From an uncultured Bacilli bacterium (GTDB taxonomy: Bacteria; Bacillota_I; Bacilli_A; RF39; UBA660): a stretch of 53,667 nt of DNA. The stretch covers positions 1-53,667 of the forward strand of contig CATNCE010000007.1 of the NCBI GenBank assembly GCA_950097225.1. Reading direction: 5' to 3'. This document shows positions 17,033-25,297 of this stretch, one piece after another (position 1 is the stretch's first letter; each line of letters starts with the position of its first letter). The position numbers and the translations under genes were made by a program. The notes beneath the pieces were generated by a model. It did no database searches. It saw only the letters and a program-made list of their open reading frames with translations, and was not told the origin of the DNA.

Positions 17033-17058
17033 AAAAATGCAGTTGTATCTGCATTTTT
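17033..17058 (-). terminator. Terminator of rpsD
   Basis: On the minus strand the stem aaaatgcag / ctgcattttt (loop ttgtat on the plus strand) ends immediately past the rpsD stop codon with a T-run. Confidence 0.75.
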
Positions 17059-17659
17059 ATCTGTTGTAGAATTCAACTACTAGAGATTCATTAATTTCAG
17101 CGTTAAGTTCGCTTCTTTCTGGTAATCTTAAATAAGTTCCAGTTAATTTTTTGCTATCAAATTCAACAAAAGCTGGTTTTGTGATGTTAGCTTCAAGTGC
17201 TAATCTTATTGCTGGGTGTTCAAGAGAATTTTCTTTAACACTAACGATGTCTCCAGGTTTACATTGATAAGAAGGAATATTAACTTTCTTACCATTTACT
17301 AAAATGTGTCCATGGTTAACGATTTGTCTAGCAGCACGACGAGTATTAGCCATACCCATTCTATAAACTAAATTATCAAGTCTTGATTCTAATAATTTTA
17401 AGAAGTTTTCACCATGAATACCTTGCATTTTAGAAGCTTTATCAAATGTACGTCTAAATTGTTTTTCATTTAAACCATACATAAATCTGATTTTTTGTTT
17501 TTCTTGTAATTGGATACCATATTCAGAAACTTTTTTTCTACGACCTGCACCATGTTGTCCGGGAGCATAAGGTCTTTTAGCGATATCCTTACCATTTTCT
17601 AAAGTAGAAAAACCTAATCTTCTTGATTTTTTGTAAGCTGGACCAGTATATCTTGACAT
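17057..17659 (-). CDS. rpsD: 30S ribosomal protein S4
   Basis: 200 residues, the usual length of bacterial S4, from [16 protein letters not shown]. It contains PYAPGQHG (about residues 31-38), the S4 RNA-binding domain ([21 protein letters not shown], split here as [10 protein letters not shown] at about 92 and [18 protein letters not shown]), and a normal C-terminus. S4 nucleates 30S assembly on 16S rRNA. The start at 17659 is chosen because aaaggagat precedes it; an upstream in-frame ATG at 17710 would translate the leader. Transcribed alone from a consensus promoter with a long structured leader, consistent with autogenous control. Confidence 0.96.
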   Translation of the reverse strand: MSRYTGPAYKKSRRLGFSTLENGKDIAKRPYAPGQHGAGRRKKVSEYGIQLQEKQKIRFMYGLNEKQFRRTFDKASKMQGIHGENFLKLLESRLDNLVYRMGMANTRRAARQIVNHGHILVNGKKVNIPSYQCKPGDIVSVKENSLEHPAIRLALEANITKPAFVEFDSKKLTGTYLRLPERSELNAEINESLVVEFYNR

Positions 17660-17811
17660 AAATAATCTCCTTTCTATATTTTTACGTGTAAAGCGTTTTT
17701 TATATTCCATTTACTAGGGTGTTTAATGATCTTTCCCTTAGGCAGTTTAAGTTACTAGAACTATTTCAATTAAACACATCAATAAAGAAATATAAATACT
17801 GCCACTACGCA
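17660..17811 (-). promoter_or_regulatory. rpsD leader with pseudoknot potential (S4 autoregulation candidate)
   Basis: On the transcribed strand two complementary pairs interleave: GGCAGT (complement of 17798-17803) with ACTGCC (complement of 17741-17746), and GTGTTTAAT (17769-17777) with ATTAAACAC (17719-17727). The order 1-2-1'-2' makes a pseudoknot. S4-binding leaders of rpsD in Bacillus and of the alpha operon in E. coli are pseudoknots, so this is likely the S4 control element; homology to the known family was not tested. Confidence 0.65.
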
Positions 17812-17817
17812 CTTAGT

Positions 17818-17846
17818 AATATACACTAGATACGGGTAAAAGTCAA
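17818..17846 (-). promoter_or_regulatory. rpsD promoter
   Basis: Reading the minus strand: TTGACT (17846-17841), 17-base spacer, TATATT (17823-17818). The leader would begin near 17811. Confidence 0.8.
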
Positions 17847-17894
17847 CGATTTTATAGTCGACTTGTAGGAAATAAGCAGCTCATTTTTAAGTGC

Positions 17895-18611
17895 TTATTT
17901 TAGTTTTTGAAATAGTCTTTTAGCATTAGTGTCTAAGCGATACTCTAATTCTTCGGCATCCATGTGGTGTATTTCGCTTATTCTCTTAAAGGGACTATTT
18001 TCATCCCCTTTAGGATTGCTGGTTGTTTTTCTAGAATTAAGTTCGAAGATTATATAATCTAAAGGCATGTTTTCGGCTGTTGATAAAGTGCTTTTTTCAG
18101 TATTATTACCAATTGCTATGTAGCCATCCATTTTCATAATTTCTCGTAAGTCGTCTGTAGAGGGATTAGAGTTGCGTAAGACGAATCCATATTTAGGTCG
18201 ATGTCTTTTTAAGATATCTAAAATTATGAGATTAGCATTATTAGTATAGATAACAACTGGTAGTTTTAATAGATTGGCAATTTCAATAGATATGAAAAGG
18301 TTTTTTAGCTGTCTATCTAGATAATATTGTGTGTTAATTTTTACTCCTATAGCAACAATTTTATCTTTGTTATAACTAAGATTATATAAGTTTAGTAAAT
18401 CTGTTTCATCATCTTGAACTAGAGGTTGAGTGCCAATACAGCAGTAGAACTTAGAATAATTATTAGCAATAGCTATAGCGTTTTTACTAGTATCTAAATC
18501 AATTCCAATGTTAATTACTTTGTCAACGTAACTTAGATTGTTAATTCTTATTAATTCTTTTTTTAGGTATTCTAAATTTTGGGAATTGATGTGGGTATGT
18601 GTATCTATCAT
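17895..18611 (-). CDS. Degenerate TatD-family protein
   Basis: 238 residues with the overall TatD hydrolase pattern: start MIDTHTHIN, a middle (alpha/beta) barrel and the C-terminal ELEYRLDTNAKRLF typical of TatD. Active TatD enzymes bind two metals through further His, Glu and Asp residues. Here GxHPH is IGTQPLV (His lost), the Glu of AIGEIGLD is Val90, the His of VIHSR is Tyr122 and the Asp of LETDSP is Asn192; only His5 and His7 remain. It is therefore probably not a nuclease. The ribosome site ggag precedes the start. It stands alone, divergent from the GH31 gene. A regulatory or structural role is a guess. Confidence 0.75.
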   Translation of the reverse strand: MIDTHTHINSQNLEYLKKELIRINNLSYVDKVINIGIDLDTSKNAIAIANNYSKFYCCIGTQPLVQDDETDLLNLYNLSYNKDKIVAIGVKINTQYYLDRQLKNLFISIEIANLLKLPVVIYTNNANLIILDILKRHRPKYGFVLRNSNPSTDDLREIMKMDGYIAIGNNTEKSTLSTAENMPLDYIIFELNSRKTTSNPKGDENSPFKRISEIHHMDAEELEYRLDTNAKRLFQKLK

Positions 18612-18714
18612 AATTTTTTTCTCCTTAACGAAAGTTTATTATAACATATATTTTTTTATCTTTAATAAATAATTAGTTTATGTTAAAATTAATAGTAGGA
18701 AATAGGGTGATGTT

Positions 18715-21123
18715 ATGGCGGAATTACAGGAACATTTTAAAATGAATTATGCGAAAATTTTACCGAGTACAAATAATATTATAAAGGGAAATAAATATCG
18801 AATAACTGTTTTATCAGAGCTATTAGTGCGTCTTGAGTATTCAGAGACTGGAGTATTTGAGGATCGACCAACGGAATTAGTAATGAATCGTAAGTTTCCC
18901 GTTATTAAATTTGAGAAAACAGAGGATAATGCCTATTTAACAATTAAGACAGCATATTTTACTTTGACTTATCAGAAGGAAATGCCGTTTGTTGGAACAA
19001 AAGTAGCGCCTGATCAGTATTTGCGTGTTGACTTAAATGGTACAGATAAATATTGGTATTTTGGTCATCCGGAAGTACGTAATTTTAAAGGAACTACTTT
19101 TTCTTTGGATGGGGCTGATGGGAAAGCGAAGTATGGAAAAGGGCTTTATAGCACTGATGGGTTTGTCTCTTTGGATGATGCACATACACTTATCTTCAAT
19201 GAAGATGGTACTTTGGGCAAACGCAGTGATAAGCGAATAGACACGTATTTATTTATGTATCGTCGTGATTTTGGAGCTTGCTTGCGCGATTATTTTACGC
19301 TTACAGGGTATCCGCCTTTAATACCACGTTATACTCTTGGCGTATGGTGGAATCGTAATACGGCTTATGCTGCTAAGGACATCGAACAACTAGTGTATAA
19401 ATTTAATAAAAATCGAATACCATTAGCAGTTTTGATGTTAGGAGATAAATGGCATAGACAAAATCCTAAGATGGAATCGGGTTTATCTTTTGATGAAAAA
19501 CTATTTAAGAAACCAAAGCGTTTAATTGATTTTTTGCATACTAAATATATTCGTTTGGCTGTTAAAGTTAATCCAATGGAAGGTATTAGTAAAAATGAAG
19601 ATTATTTTTTGCCATTTAAAAATGCTTCGGGTTTAGAAGGAGATGTTAAATTACCTTTTAATGTATTCAATAAAAATGTTTTGAGTGCTTATTTAGATTA
19701 TTTAATTCATCCACTTATGAATTTTGGTGTTGATTTTTTCTGGATTGATTATGATAATGTCAATGATCGAACTAATTTGCGGGCTTTAACACATTATCAT
19801 TTCAATGATTTTAAACAGATTAAGAATCGTCGAGGCGTAACTTTTGCTCGTAATGCAGGAATAGCAGCACATCGTTATCCAATTCACTATACAGGAGAGA
19901 CTTTAGTTAGTTGGAAAAATTTAGAGATGATGCCAACTTATAATTCTACAGCTTCTAATTTAGGGTTATCTTGGATAAGTAATGATATTGGTGGATATAC
20001 AGATGGAGTAGAAGACGGGGAGTTATATTCACGATTTGTACAATTTGGTTGTTTTTCACCAATATTACGTCTTTCGGCTGATGAAGGAAGATATTATAAA
20101 CGTGAGCCTTGGGTGTGGGATATTACAACTCAATCAGTAGTTAATCAGTATTTGCGTTTACGTCATCAGCTAATACCATATCTTTATAGTGAGGCATTCC
20201 GTTATTCGAAAACCGGGTTGCCAGTTGTTCAGCCTCTTTATTATCGTTATCCAGAGATATATGATGAACCCTTGTATCGCTCAGAGTATTATTTTGGTTC
20301 AGCCCTTTTTGTTGCGCCAATCACGACTAAAAAAGATATGTTGATGGACCGAACTATTTTAAAATTATTCTTGCCAGAAGGCGTATGGTATGATTTTACT
20401 ACGGGAAAAAGATATGCCGGAGGTAAAAGATATACGACTTTTTATAAGCTAGAAGATTATCCAGTATTTGCAAAAGCAGGAACAATTATTCCTATGGCAA
20501 TTTTGGATGAACGCGCTATTAACGATACTAATCCACCGAAGGCAATGGAAGTACAGATATTCCCTGGACAAAGTAATACTTATGAACTTTATGAAGATGA
20601 TGGGCTATCATCGCTTTATGAAAGTGAATACTATATTGTATCAGATATCGATTATACTTATCAGAAAAACAATTATACAGTGACGATTCGTCCAGTTGCT
20701 GGTAAAAGTGGAATAATTCCCGCTTATCGAGCTTACCGAATAAGATTTAGGAATACTCGTGAACCAGAGGAAGTTACAATAAGAATTGGCAATGAAAAAG
20801 TTAAGGGAGCAGAGAGTTATGTCGATGATAATGATTTTGTCATTGAAATGCCTGCTTTATCGACTTTAAAACAGGTTACTATTTCTGTTAAGGGAAAGAA
20901 TTTGGAAATAGATGCTAAGCGTTTAATAAATGATGATATTGAATCTATTTTAAATGATTTGCCAATACAGACCAAGATTAAGAATGTTATTGGCAAGACG
21001 CTTCTTAGTGATATGGATGTTAAACAAAAGCGTATTGAGGTGCGCAAATTAAGAAAAATAGGTGTTAATAAACGCTACGTTAATTTATTTTTAAAACTTC
21101 TTGATTATCTAGCAGAAGTTTAG
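18715..21123 (+). CDS. Glycoside hydrolase family 31 alpha-glycosidase
   Basis: 802 residues, cytoplasmic (no signal peptide). GH31 layout: N-terminal beta domain, (beta/alpha)8 barrel from WWNRNTAYAAKDIEQ (about 213-227), nucleophile Asp345 in FFWIDYDN, then HRYPIHYTGET, ISNDIGGYTDGVEDGELYSR and FGCFSPILRLS, and C-terminal beta domains (VWYDFTTGKRY). The family hydrolyses alpha-glucosides or alpha-xylosides with retention. The acid/base residue of GH31, usually Asp in a 'GD' pair, appears as Glu395 here. An extra helical C-terminus (about 720-802) follows the usual domains. Substrate not deducible. No transporter or regulator genes adjoin it; the ribosome site is gggtgatg. Confidence 0.88.
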   Translation: MAELQEHFKMNYAKILPSTNNIIKGNKYRITVLSELLVRLEYSETGVFEDRPTELVMNRKFPVIKFEKTEDNAYLTIKTAYFTLTYQKEMPFVGTKVAPDQYLRVDLNGTDKYWYFGHPEVRNFKGTTFSLDGADGKAKYGKGLYSTDGFVSLDDAHTLIFNEDGTLGKRSDKRIDTYLFMYRRDFGACLRDYFTLTGYPPLIPRYTLGVWWNRNTAYAAKDIEQLVYKFNKNRIPLAVLMLGDKWHRQNPKMESGLSFDEKLFKKPKRLIDFLHTKYIRLAVKVNPMEGISKNEDYFLPFKNASGLEGDVKLPFNVFNKNVLSAYLDYLIHPLMNFGVDFFWIDYDNVNDRTNLRALTHYHFNDFKQIKNRRGVTFARNAGIAAHRYPIHYTGETLVSWKNLEMMPTYNSTASNLGLSWISNDIGGYTDGVEDGELYSRFVQFGCFSPILRLSADEGRYYKREPWVWDITTQSVVNQYLRLRHQLIPYLYSEAFRYSKTGLPVVQPLYYRYPEIYDEPLYRSEYYFGSALFVAPITTKKDMLMDRTILKLFLPEGVWYDFTTGKRYAGGKRYTTFYKLEDYPVFAKAGTIIPMAILDERAINDTNPPKAMEVQIFPGQSNTYELYEDDGLSSLYESEYYIVSDIDYTYQKNNYTVTIRPVAGKSGIIPAYRAYRIRFRNTREPEEVTIRIGNEKVKGAESYVDDNDFVIEMPALSTLKQVTISVKGKNLEIDAKRLINDDIESILNDLPIQTKIKNVIGKTLLSDMDVKQKRIEVRKLRKIGVNKRYVNLFLKLLDYLAEV

Positions 21124-21129
21124 TATAAT
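21101..21129 (+). promoter_or_regulatory. Promoter of the Leu T-box operon
   Basis: TTGATT (21101-21106), 17-base spacer, TATAAT (21124-21129). It lies inside and across the end of the GH31 gene. Confidence 0.8.
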
Positions 21130-21318
21130 CCTTGTTAAGCAGATGAAGAAAAAGTAGTAGATTAAAGGAATCTTTTAGAGAGTTATCGGCTGGTGAAAGA
21201 TAATAGAGAAATTTAATTGAACTTATTTTTGGATGTGATAGGGTAACTTCTTTATCAGTTTAGAGTATAATTAAGGTGGTACCGCGGTCTTTCGTCCTTT
21301 AGGATGGGCCGCTTTTAT
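21130..21318 (+). promoter_or_regulatory. T-box leader, tRNA-Leu responsive
   Basis: T-box sequence aaggtggtaccgcgg at 21273-21287, terminator stem gcggtc (21284-21289) / ggccgc (21307-21312) then T-rich sequence. Stem I has the conserved ggctggtgaaag distal loop (near 21188-21199). The predicted specifier is CTT (21222-21224, followed by A and a T-rich closing helix); shifting by one gives TTA, also Leu. It precedes a small membrane protein gene and leuS. Confidence 0.88.
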
Positions 21319-21331
21319 TTTGGAGGGATAT

Positions 21332-21676
21332 ATGAAATTAGTAACGCTTTATGCACTTATATTTCTTATCGTATTTTTAGTCCTCTATGTTTTTCAGTAC
21401 TTGCTAAAAAGGCGCAAGGATGAACTTGGTTTAGCTAAGAGTTTTGTATTTATTACTAGGAAGTATAATCTTAGTATGAATAAAAAACGAGTCAGAACTT
21501 TATCAATGATAATTATTTTAACTAATACATTTATAATATCGGTACCTATGTTTATTGTGTTAGTGGGGAATATAAATTATTTTTTTGCGATGTTTATTTC
21601 CCTTGTGATATGTATAATTTTAATTATTGTAATGTATAATCTAATTGGCTATATTTTAAAAAAGAAAGGTTGGTAA
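21332..21676 (+). CDS. Small membrane protein under Leu T-box control
   Basis: 114 residues, mostly membrane: one span at about 2-24 (LVTLYALIFLIVFLVLYVF), a basic stretch containing KRRKDELGLAKSF, and two further spans at about 58-80 and 83-106. No known family is recognised. ATG 21332 follows ggaggg; a TTG at 21320 would overlap that site. Four bases separate it from leuS, so it is co-regulated by charged tRNA-Leu; whether it has a role in leucine supply is unknown. Confidence 0.7.
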   Translation: MKLVTLYALIFLIVFLVLYVFQYLLKRRKDELGLAKSFVFITRKYNLSMNKKRVRTLSMIIILTNTFIISVPMFIVLVGNINYFFAMFISLVICIILIIVMYNLIGYILKKKGW

Positions 21677-21679
21677 TTT

Positions 21680-24085
21680 ATGGAATATAATTATAAAGAA
21701 ATCGAGAAAAAATGGCAGGGGTTTTGGGGAGATAATAAAACATTTAAGACAGATATAAGAGATTTTTCTAAGCCAAAATTTTATGCTCTTGATATGTTTC
21801 CTTATCCATCGGGAGTAGGATTACATGCTGGACATCCAGAAGGATATACGGCAACAGACATAATATCTAGAATGAAGAGAATGCAAGGATTTAATGTTTT
21901 ACATCCAATGGGATATGATTCATTTGGGCTTCCAGCTGAACAATATGCGGTACAAACAGGGAATCATCCTAGTAAATTTACAAATGAGAATATTGAGACG
22001 TTTACTAAGCAGTTAAAAGAATTAGGATTTGATTATGATTGGGACCGAGTTATTGCTACATCAGAGCCATCTTATTATAAATGGACACAGTGGATATTTA
22101 AAAATATGTATAATGATGGATACGCTAAATATATTGATATGCCAGTTAATTGGTGTGAGGAGTTAGGAACCGTTTTATCGAATGATGAAGTAATCGATGG
22201 CAAGAGTGAAAGAGGCGGATATCCTGTTGTTAGAAAGAATATGCGTCAATTATGCATAGATCAAGCGGCTTTTGCTGATGCGCTTTTGGAAGGCTTAGAC
22301 ACTATTGATTGGCCAAGTTCAACTAAAGAAATTCAAAAGAATTGGATTGGCAAGTCAATCGGAGCGCATGTTGATTTTCGTGTTGATGGATATAGTGATA
22401 AATTTACAGTTTTTACTACTAGATGTGATACGCTTTTTGGAGCCACATATTGTGTTTTAGCACCAGAACATGAATTGGTTGATAAAATAACAACTGATGA
22501 TAAGCGTGCTAGTGTAGAAGAATACAAGGCAGCTTGTTCATTAAAGAATGATATGGAGAGAACAGAGCTTAATAAGGAGAAGACAGGAGTATTTATTGGA
22601 GCTTATGCAATTAATCCTGTTAATGATAAGCGCATTCCAATTTATATAAGTGATTATGTATTAGCAAGCTATGGGACAGGAGCTATTATGGCAGTACCTG
22701 CTCATGATGAAAGAGACTATGAGTTTGCTAAAAAATTTGATATTCCAATTATTCAAGTTTTGCAAGATGAAGATGGTAATAGTGATGGTGCCATGACGGG
22801 AGATGGCATACATATTAATTCCGAGTGGTTAAATGGTTTAAATAAGACAGAAGCCATTGATAAAATGATTAATTGGCTAGAAGAGAATCAGGCTGGATGT
22901 CGAAAAGTTAATTATAAAATGCGTGAATGGATTTTTGCAAGACAGAGATATTGGGGGGAACCTGTTCCAATCGTGCATATGGAGGATGGCTCTGATTATG
23001 TTTTAGAGGATAAGGAGTTACCTCTTGTTTTACCAGAACTTGATGATTATAAAGGACACAATGGACTTGCTCCACTTGAAAATGCAAGTTCGTGGAAAAA
23101 TTATGAGCACGATGGTAAGAAGGGGATTAGAGAGACCTCAACTATGCCAGGAAGTGCGGGATCTAGTTGGTATTTTTTAAGATATATTGATCCAAACAAT
23201 GAGGAAGTGTTTGCTGACTCCGAATTATTGAAGCACTGGATGCCAGTTGATTTATATGTTGGAGGACCAGAACATGCAGTTGGACATTTGATATATTCTC
23301 GTATCTGGAATCAATATCTTTATGATAAAGGTTTAGTACCTACTAAAGAACCATTTAAAAAATTAGTTCATCAGGGCATGATTTTGGGGGAAAATGGCAT
23401 AAAAATGGGAAAAAGATTTCCAGAGTTTGTTATCAACCCATCTGATATTATTCGCGATTATGGAGCAGATACTTTGCGTCTTTACGAGATGTTTATGGGA
23501 CCTTTAGAAGCATCTAAACCATGGAGTTCAACAGGTGTTGAAGGGGCTAAAAAGTTTTTAGATCGTGTTTGGCGTTTATATACAGATGAAAATAAAATAA
23601 GCGATGAAGGAAATGAAAACTTAGAAAGAATTTATCATGCAACAGTTAAGAAAGTTACGGGAGATTATGAGGCTTTAGCATTTAATACGGCTATAAGTCA
23701 GTTGATGGTATTTATTAATGCTGTATATAAAGAGAGTAATTTTCCAAGAGAATATGCAGAGGGATTTATTAAATTATTGAATCCGGTTGCTCCACATATT
23801 ACCGAAGAACTTTGGAATACTGTTTTAGGACACAATGATACTATTGCATATGAATCTTGGCCAGAATTTGATGAGGCAAAGATCGTCTTAGATGAGGTTA
23901 CGATAGGGGTTCAGGTTAATGGGAAATTAAGAGGAACAATCGTATGTAAGGCTGATGCAACAGAAGATGAGATAAAAAAATCGGCTTTTGATGATGAAAA
24001 TGTCTCACGTCATATCGAAGGAAAAGAAATAGTAAAAGTTATTGTTATTAAAGGTAAAATTGTTAATATTGTCGTAAAAGGGTAG
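21680..24085 (+). CDS. leuS: Leucyl-tRNA synthetase
   Basis: 801 residues, class I synthetase. HIGH-type motif HAGH (49-52) in [16 protein letters not shown], zinc/ZN1-like region, editing domain with [11 protein letters not shown] and [15 protein letters not shown], then [22 protein letters not shown] and the KMSKS region as KMGKR (about 575-579). That KMGKR form is, as far as I recall, seen in other Firmicute LeuRS. It attaches leucine to tRNA-Leu. Controlled by the Leu T-box at 21130-21318. Confidence 0.97.
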   Translation: MEYNYKEIEKKWQGFWGDNKTFKTDIRDFSKPKFYALDMFPYPSGVGLHAGHPEGYTATDIISRMKRMQGFNVLHPMGYDSFGLPAEQYAVQTGNHPSKFTNENIETFTKQLKELGFDYDWDRVIATSEPSYYKWTQWIFKNMYNDGYAKYIDMPVNWCEELGTVLSNDEVIDGKSERGGYPVVRKNMRQLCIDQAAFADALLEGLDTIDWPSSTKEIQKNWIGKSIGAHVDFRVDGYSDKFTVFTTRCDTLFGATYCVLAPEHELVDKITTDDKRASVEEYKAACSLKNDMERTELNKEKTGVFIGAYAINPVNDKRIPIYISDYVLASYGTGAIMAVPAHDERDYEFAKKFDIPIIQVLQDEDGNSDGAMTGDGIHINSEWLNGLNKTEAIDKMINWLEENQAGCRKVNYKMREWIFARQRYWGEPVPIVHMEDGSDYVLEDKELPLVLPELDDYKGHNGLAPLENASSWKNYEHDGKKGIRETSTMPGSAGSSWYFLRYIDPNNEEVFADSELLKHWMPVDLYVGGPEHAVGHLIYSRIWNQYLYDKGLVPTKEPFKKLVHQGMILGENGIKMGKRFPEFVINPSDIIRDYGADTLRLYEMFMGPLEASKPWSSTGVEGAKKFLDRVWRLYTDENKISDEGNENLERIYHATVKKVTGDYEALAFNTAISQLMVFINAVYKESNFPREYAEGFIKLLNPVAPHITEELWNTVLGHNDTIAYESWPEFDEAKIVLDEVTIGVQVNGKLRGTIVCKADATEDEIKKSAFDDENVSRHIEGKEIVKVIVIKGKIVNIVVKG

Positions 24086-24113
24086 TTTTTAACTTATCCT
24101 TTTTTATTGGCAT

Positions 24114-24138
24114 GAAAAAAGACAGATTTTTCTGTCTA
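24114..24138 (-). terminator. Terminator of the HIT gene
   Basis: Inverted repeat agacag (24120-24125) / ctgtct (24132-24137); on the minus strand a run of six T follows, matching the end of the HIT protein gene. Confidence 0.75.
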
Positions 24139-24501
24139 AATTAGTTTATCGTAAATAATTGCGATATCGACTAGTGGATTTTTATTTTCATAACCGGGAG
24201 TTATATGATAGTGGGTGTGTTTAATTTCTTGGTTAGAACCAGTGTTTGTTGATATGGTTACTCCCGTTGCATTAAGATTTTCTATTAAAGAAGCAGACAT
24301 ACTTTTAATAACTTTATTAATGTGATTAAGTGTTTTTTCATCAGTTTCTAAAGCATTAGTAAAGTGCTTTTTGGTTAAAATTAATAAGTCGCCATTTTCT
24401 TCAGGATTGATATTCATTATTACTTTGATGATATCATCTTCATAAATAGTTTTACTGGGAATGTTGCCAGTAATTATGTCGCAAAAAATACAATTTTCCA
24501 T
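24136..24501 (-). CDS. HIT-family nucleotide-binding protein
   Basis: 121 residues. Histidine-triad motif HTHYHITP (residues 95-102) and an N-terminal CIFCDIITG with Cys4 and Cys7, as in HIT/Hint-type nucleotide hydrolases. These hydrolyse phosphoramidates such as adenylated lysine-AMP or dinucleotides. The ribosome site aggtga precedes the start. It stands alone, convergent with leuS. The exact substrate is not deducible. Confidence 0.9.
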   Translation of the reverse strand: MENCIFCDIITGNIPSKTIYEDDIIKVIMNINPEENGDLLILTKKHFTNALETDEKTLNHINKVIKSMSASLIENLNATGVTISTNTGSNQEIKHTHYHITPGYENKNPLVDIAIIYDKLI

Positions 24502-24579
24502 TTTATCACCTGAGTCAATTATAGCATATTTTATTAAACAATTTCTAGTAATTGCATACTATATATCAGGAGGTTACTT

Positions 24580-25098
24580 ATGGCTTATTATAAAGAGATT
24601 GTTACAAAGGCGGTTATTGGAAAGGGTAAAAAGACCATTCGCGAGAATAGAGAAGTTACTTTAGGTGAGAAGATTGATAATGTTTTAGGGTGTTGGGTTA
24701 TTAATCATACTTTTTCTGGGGACATTTTAAATGAAGTAGTAGTAGTTAATGGTAATTATGATGTTAATATTTGGTATTCTTATGATAATAATACTAAAAC
24801 GAACGTCATTATTAAGAAATTTAACTATCAGGATCCGATGAAAGTTAAATTAAAGGAAAACTCTAAAATCAATAATAATTCCGAAATAATTGTTAGGAGC
24901 TTGAGTCAACCAAGTGTTAGTGATGTTGAAGTTGTCGATGGCGTTATTAAATTAACAGTTGATAAACAAATGGGGGTTGAAGTAATAGGAGACACGATGG
25001 TTCGAGTAAGTGTTGAGGATCAAATGGATGATTATGAAGAGATATTCGATGATGAAGAAAATGATGATATGGATATCAATGAGGATTACTTGCAGTAA
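24580..25098 (+). CDS. cotE: Outer spore coat morphogenetic protein CotE
   Basis: 172 residues (Bacillus CotE has about 180). It matches CotE throughout: YYKEIVTKAVIGKGKK (N-terminus), VLGCWVINHTFSG, VNGNYDVNIWYSYDNNTKT and a strongly acidic C-terminus (DDYEEIFDDEEN) that Bacillus CotE also has. CotE assembles the outer coat over the basement layer in the mother cell. A strong aggagg site precedes the ATG. A terminator follows (25107-25127). Its presence argues that the organism forms spores. Confidence 0.92.
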   Translation: MAYYKEIVTKAVIGKGKKTIRENREVTLGEKIDNVLGCWVINHTFSGDILNEVVVVNGNYDVNIWYSYDNNTKTNVIIKKFNYQDPMKVKLKENSKINNNSEIIVRSLSQPSVSDVEVVDGVIKLTVDKQMGVEVIGDTMVRVSVEDQMDDYEEIFDDEENDDMDINEDYLQ

Positions 25099-25106
25099 AT
25101 TTTAAT

Positions 25107-25127
25107 AGTCTTTTAGAAGACTTTTTT
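25107..25127 (+). terminator. Terminator after cotE
   Basis: agtctt / aagact stem with loop ttag and a run of T. Confidence 0.8.
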
Positions 25128-25221
25128 CTTTGCTATTTTTTGTTTATTTAAATTTTGTTTGGCAATGGTTTACATTTTGATAGTTAAATAAGAGGATTTC
25201 TGGACTTTTTTTAATAAAAAC

Positions 25222-25250
25222 TTTAAAAAGTTTTGGAGTTATGCTATAAT
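25222..25250 (+). promoter_or_regulatory. Extended -10 promoter of the RNase J gene
   Basis: TGCTATAAT (25242-25250) with a weak TTTAAA at 25222-25227, 17 bases upstream. The 200-base gap between cotE and this gene holds only the cotE terminator and this promoter as far as I can see. Confidence 0.7.
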
Positions 25251-25297
25251 GGGTCTACTGATGGGCGCTTTATTTCTTTTTTGAAAGAAGGAAAAAA

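Noticed and set aside
23400..23420. LeuRS KMGKR instead of KMSKS
   Set aside because: I recall this form in other Firmicute LeuRS, so it is not a defect.
24555..24562. CATACTAT as a sigma-E -10 for cotE
   Set aside because: It would place the transcription start inside the ribosome site (24568-24573), and no -35 was convincing.
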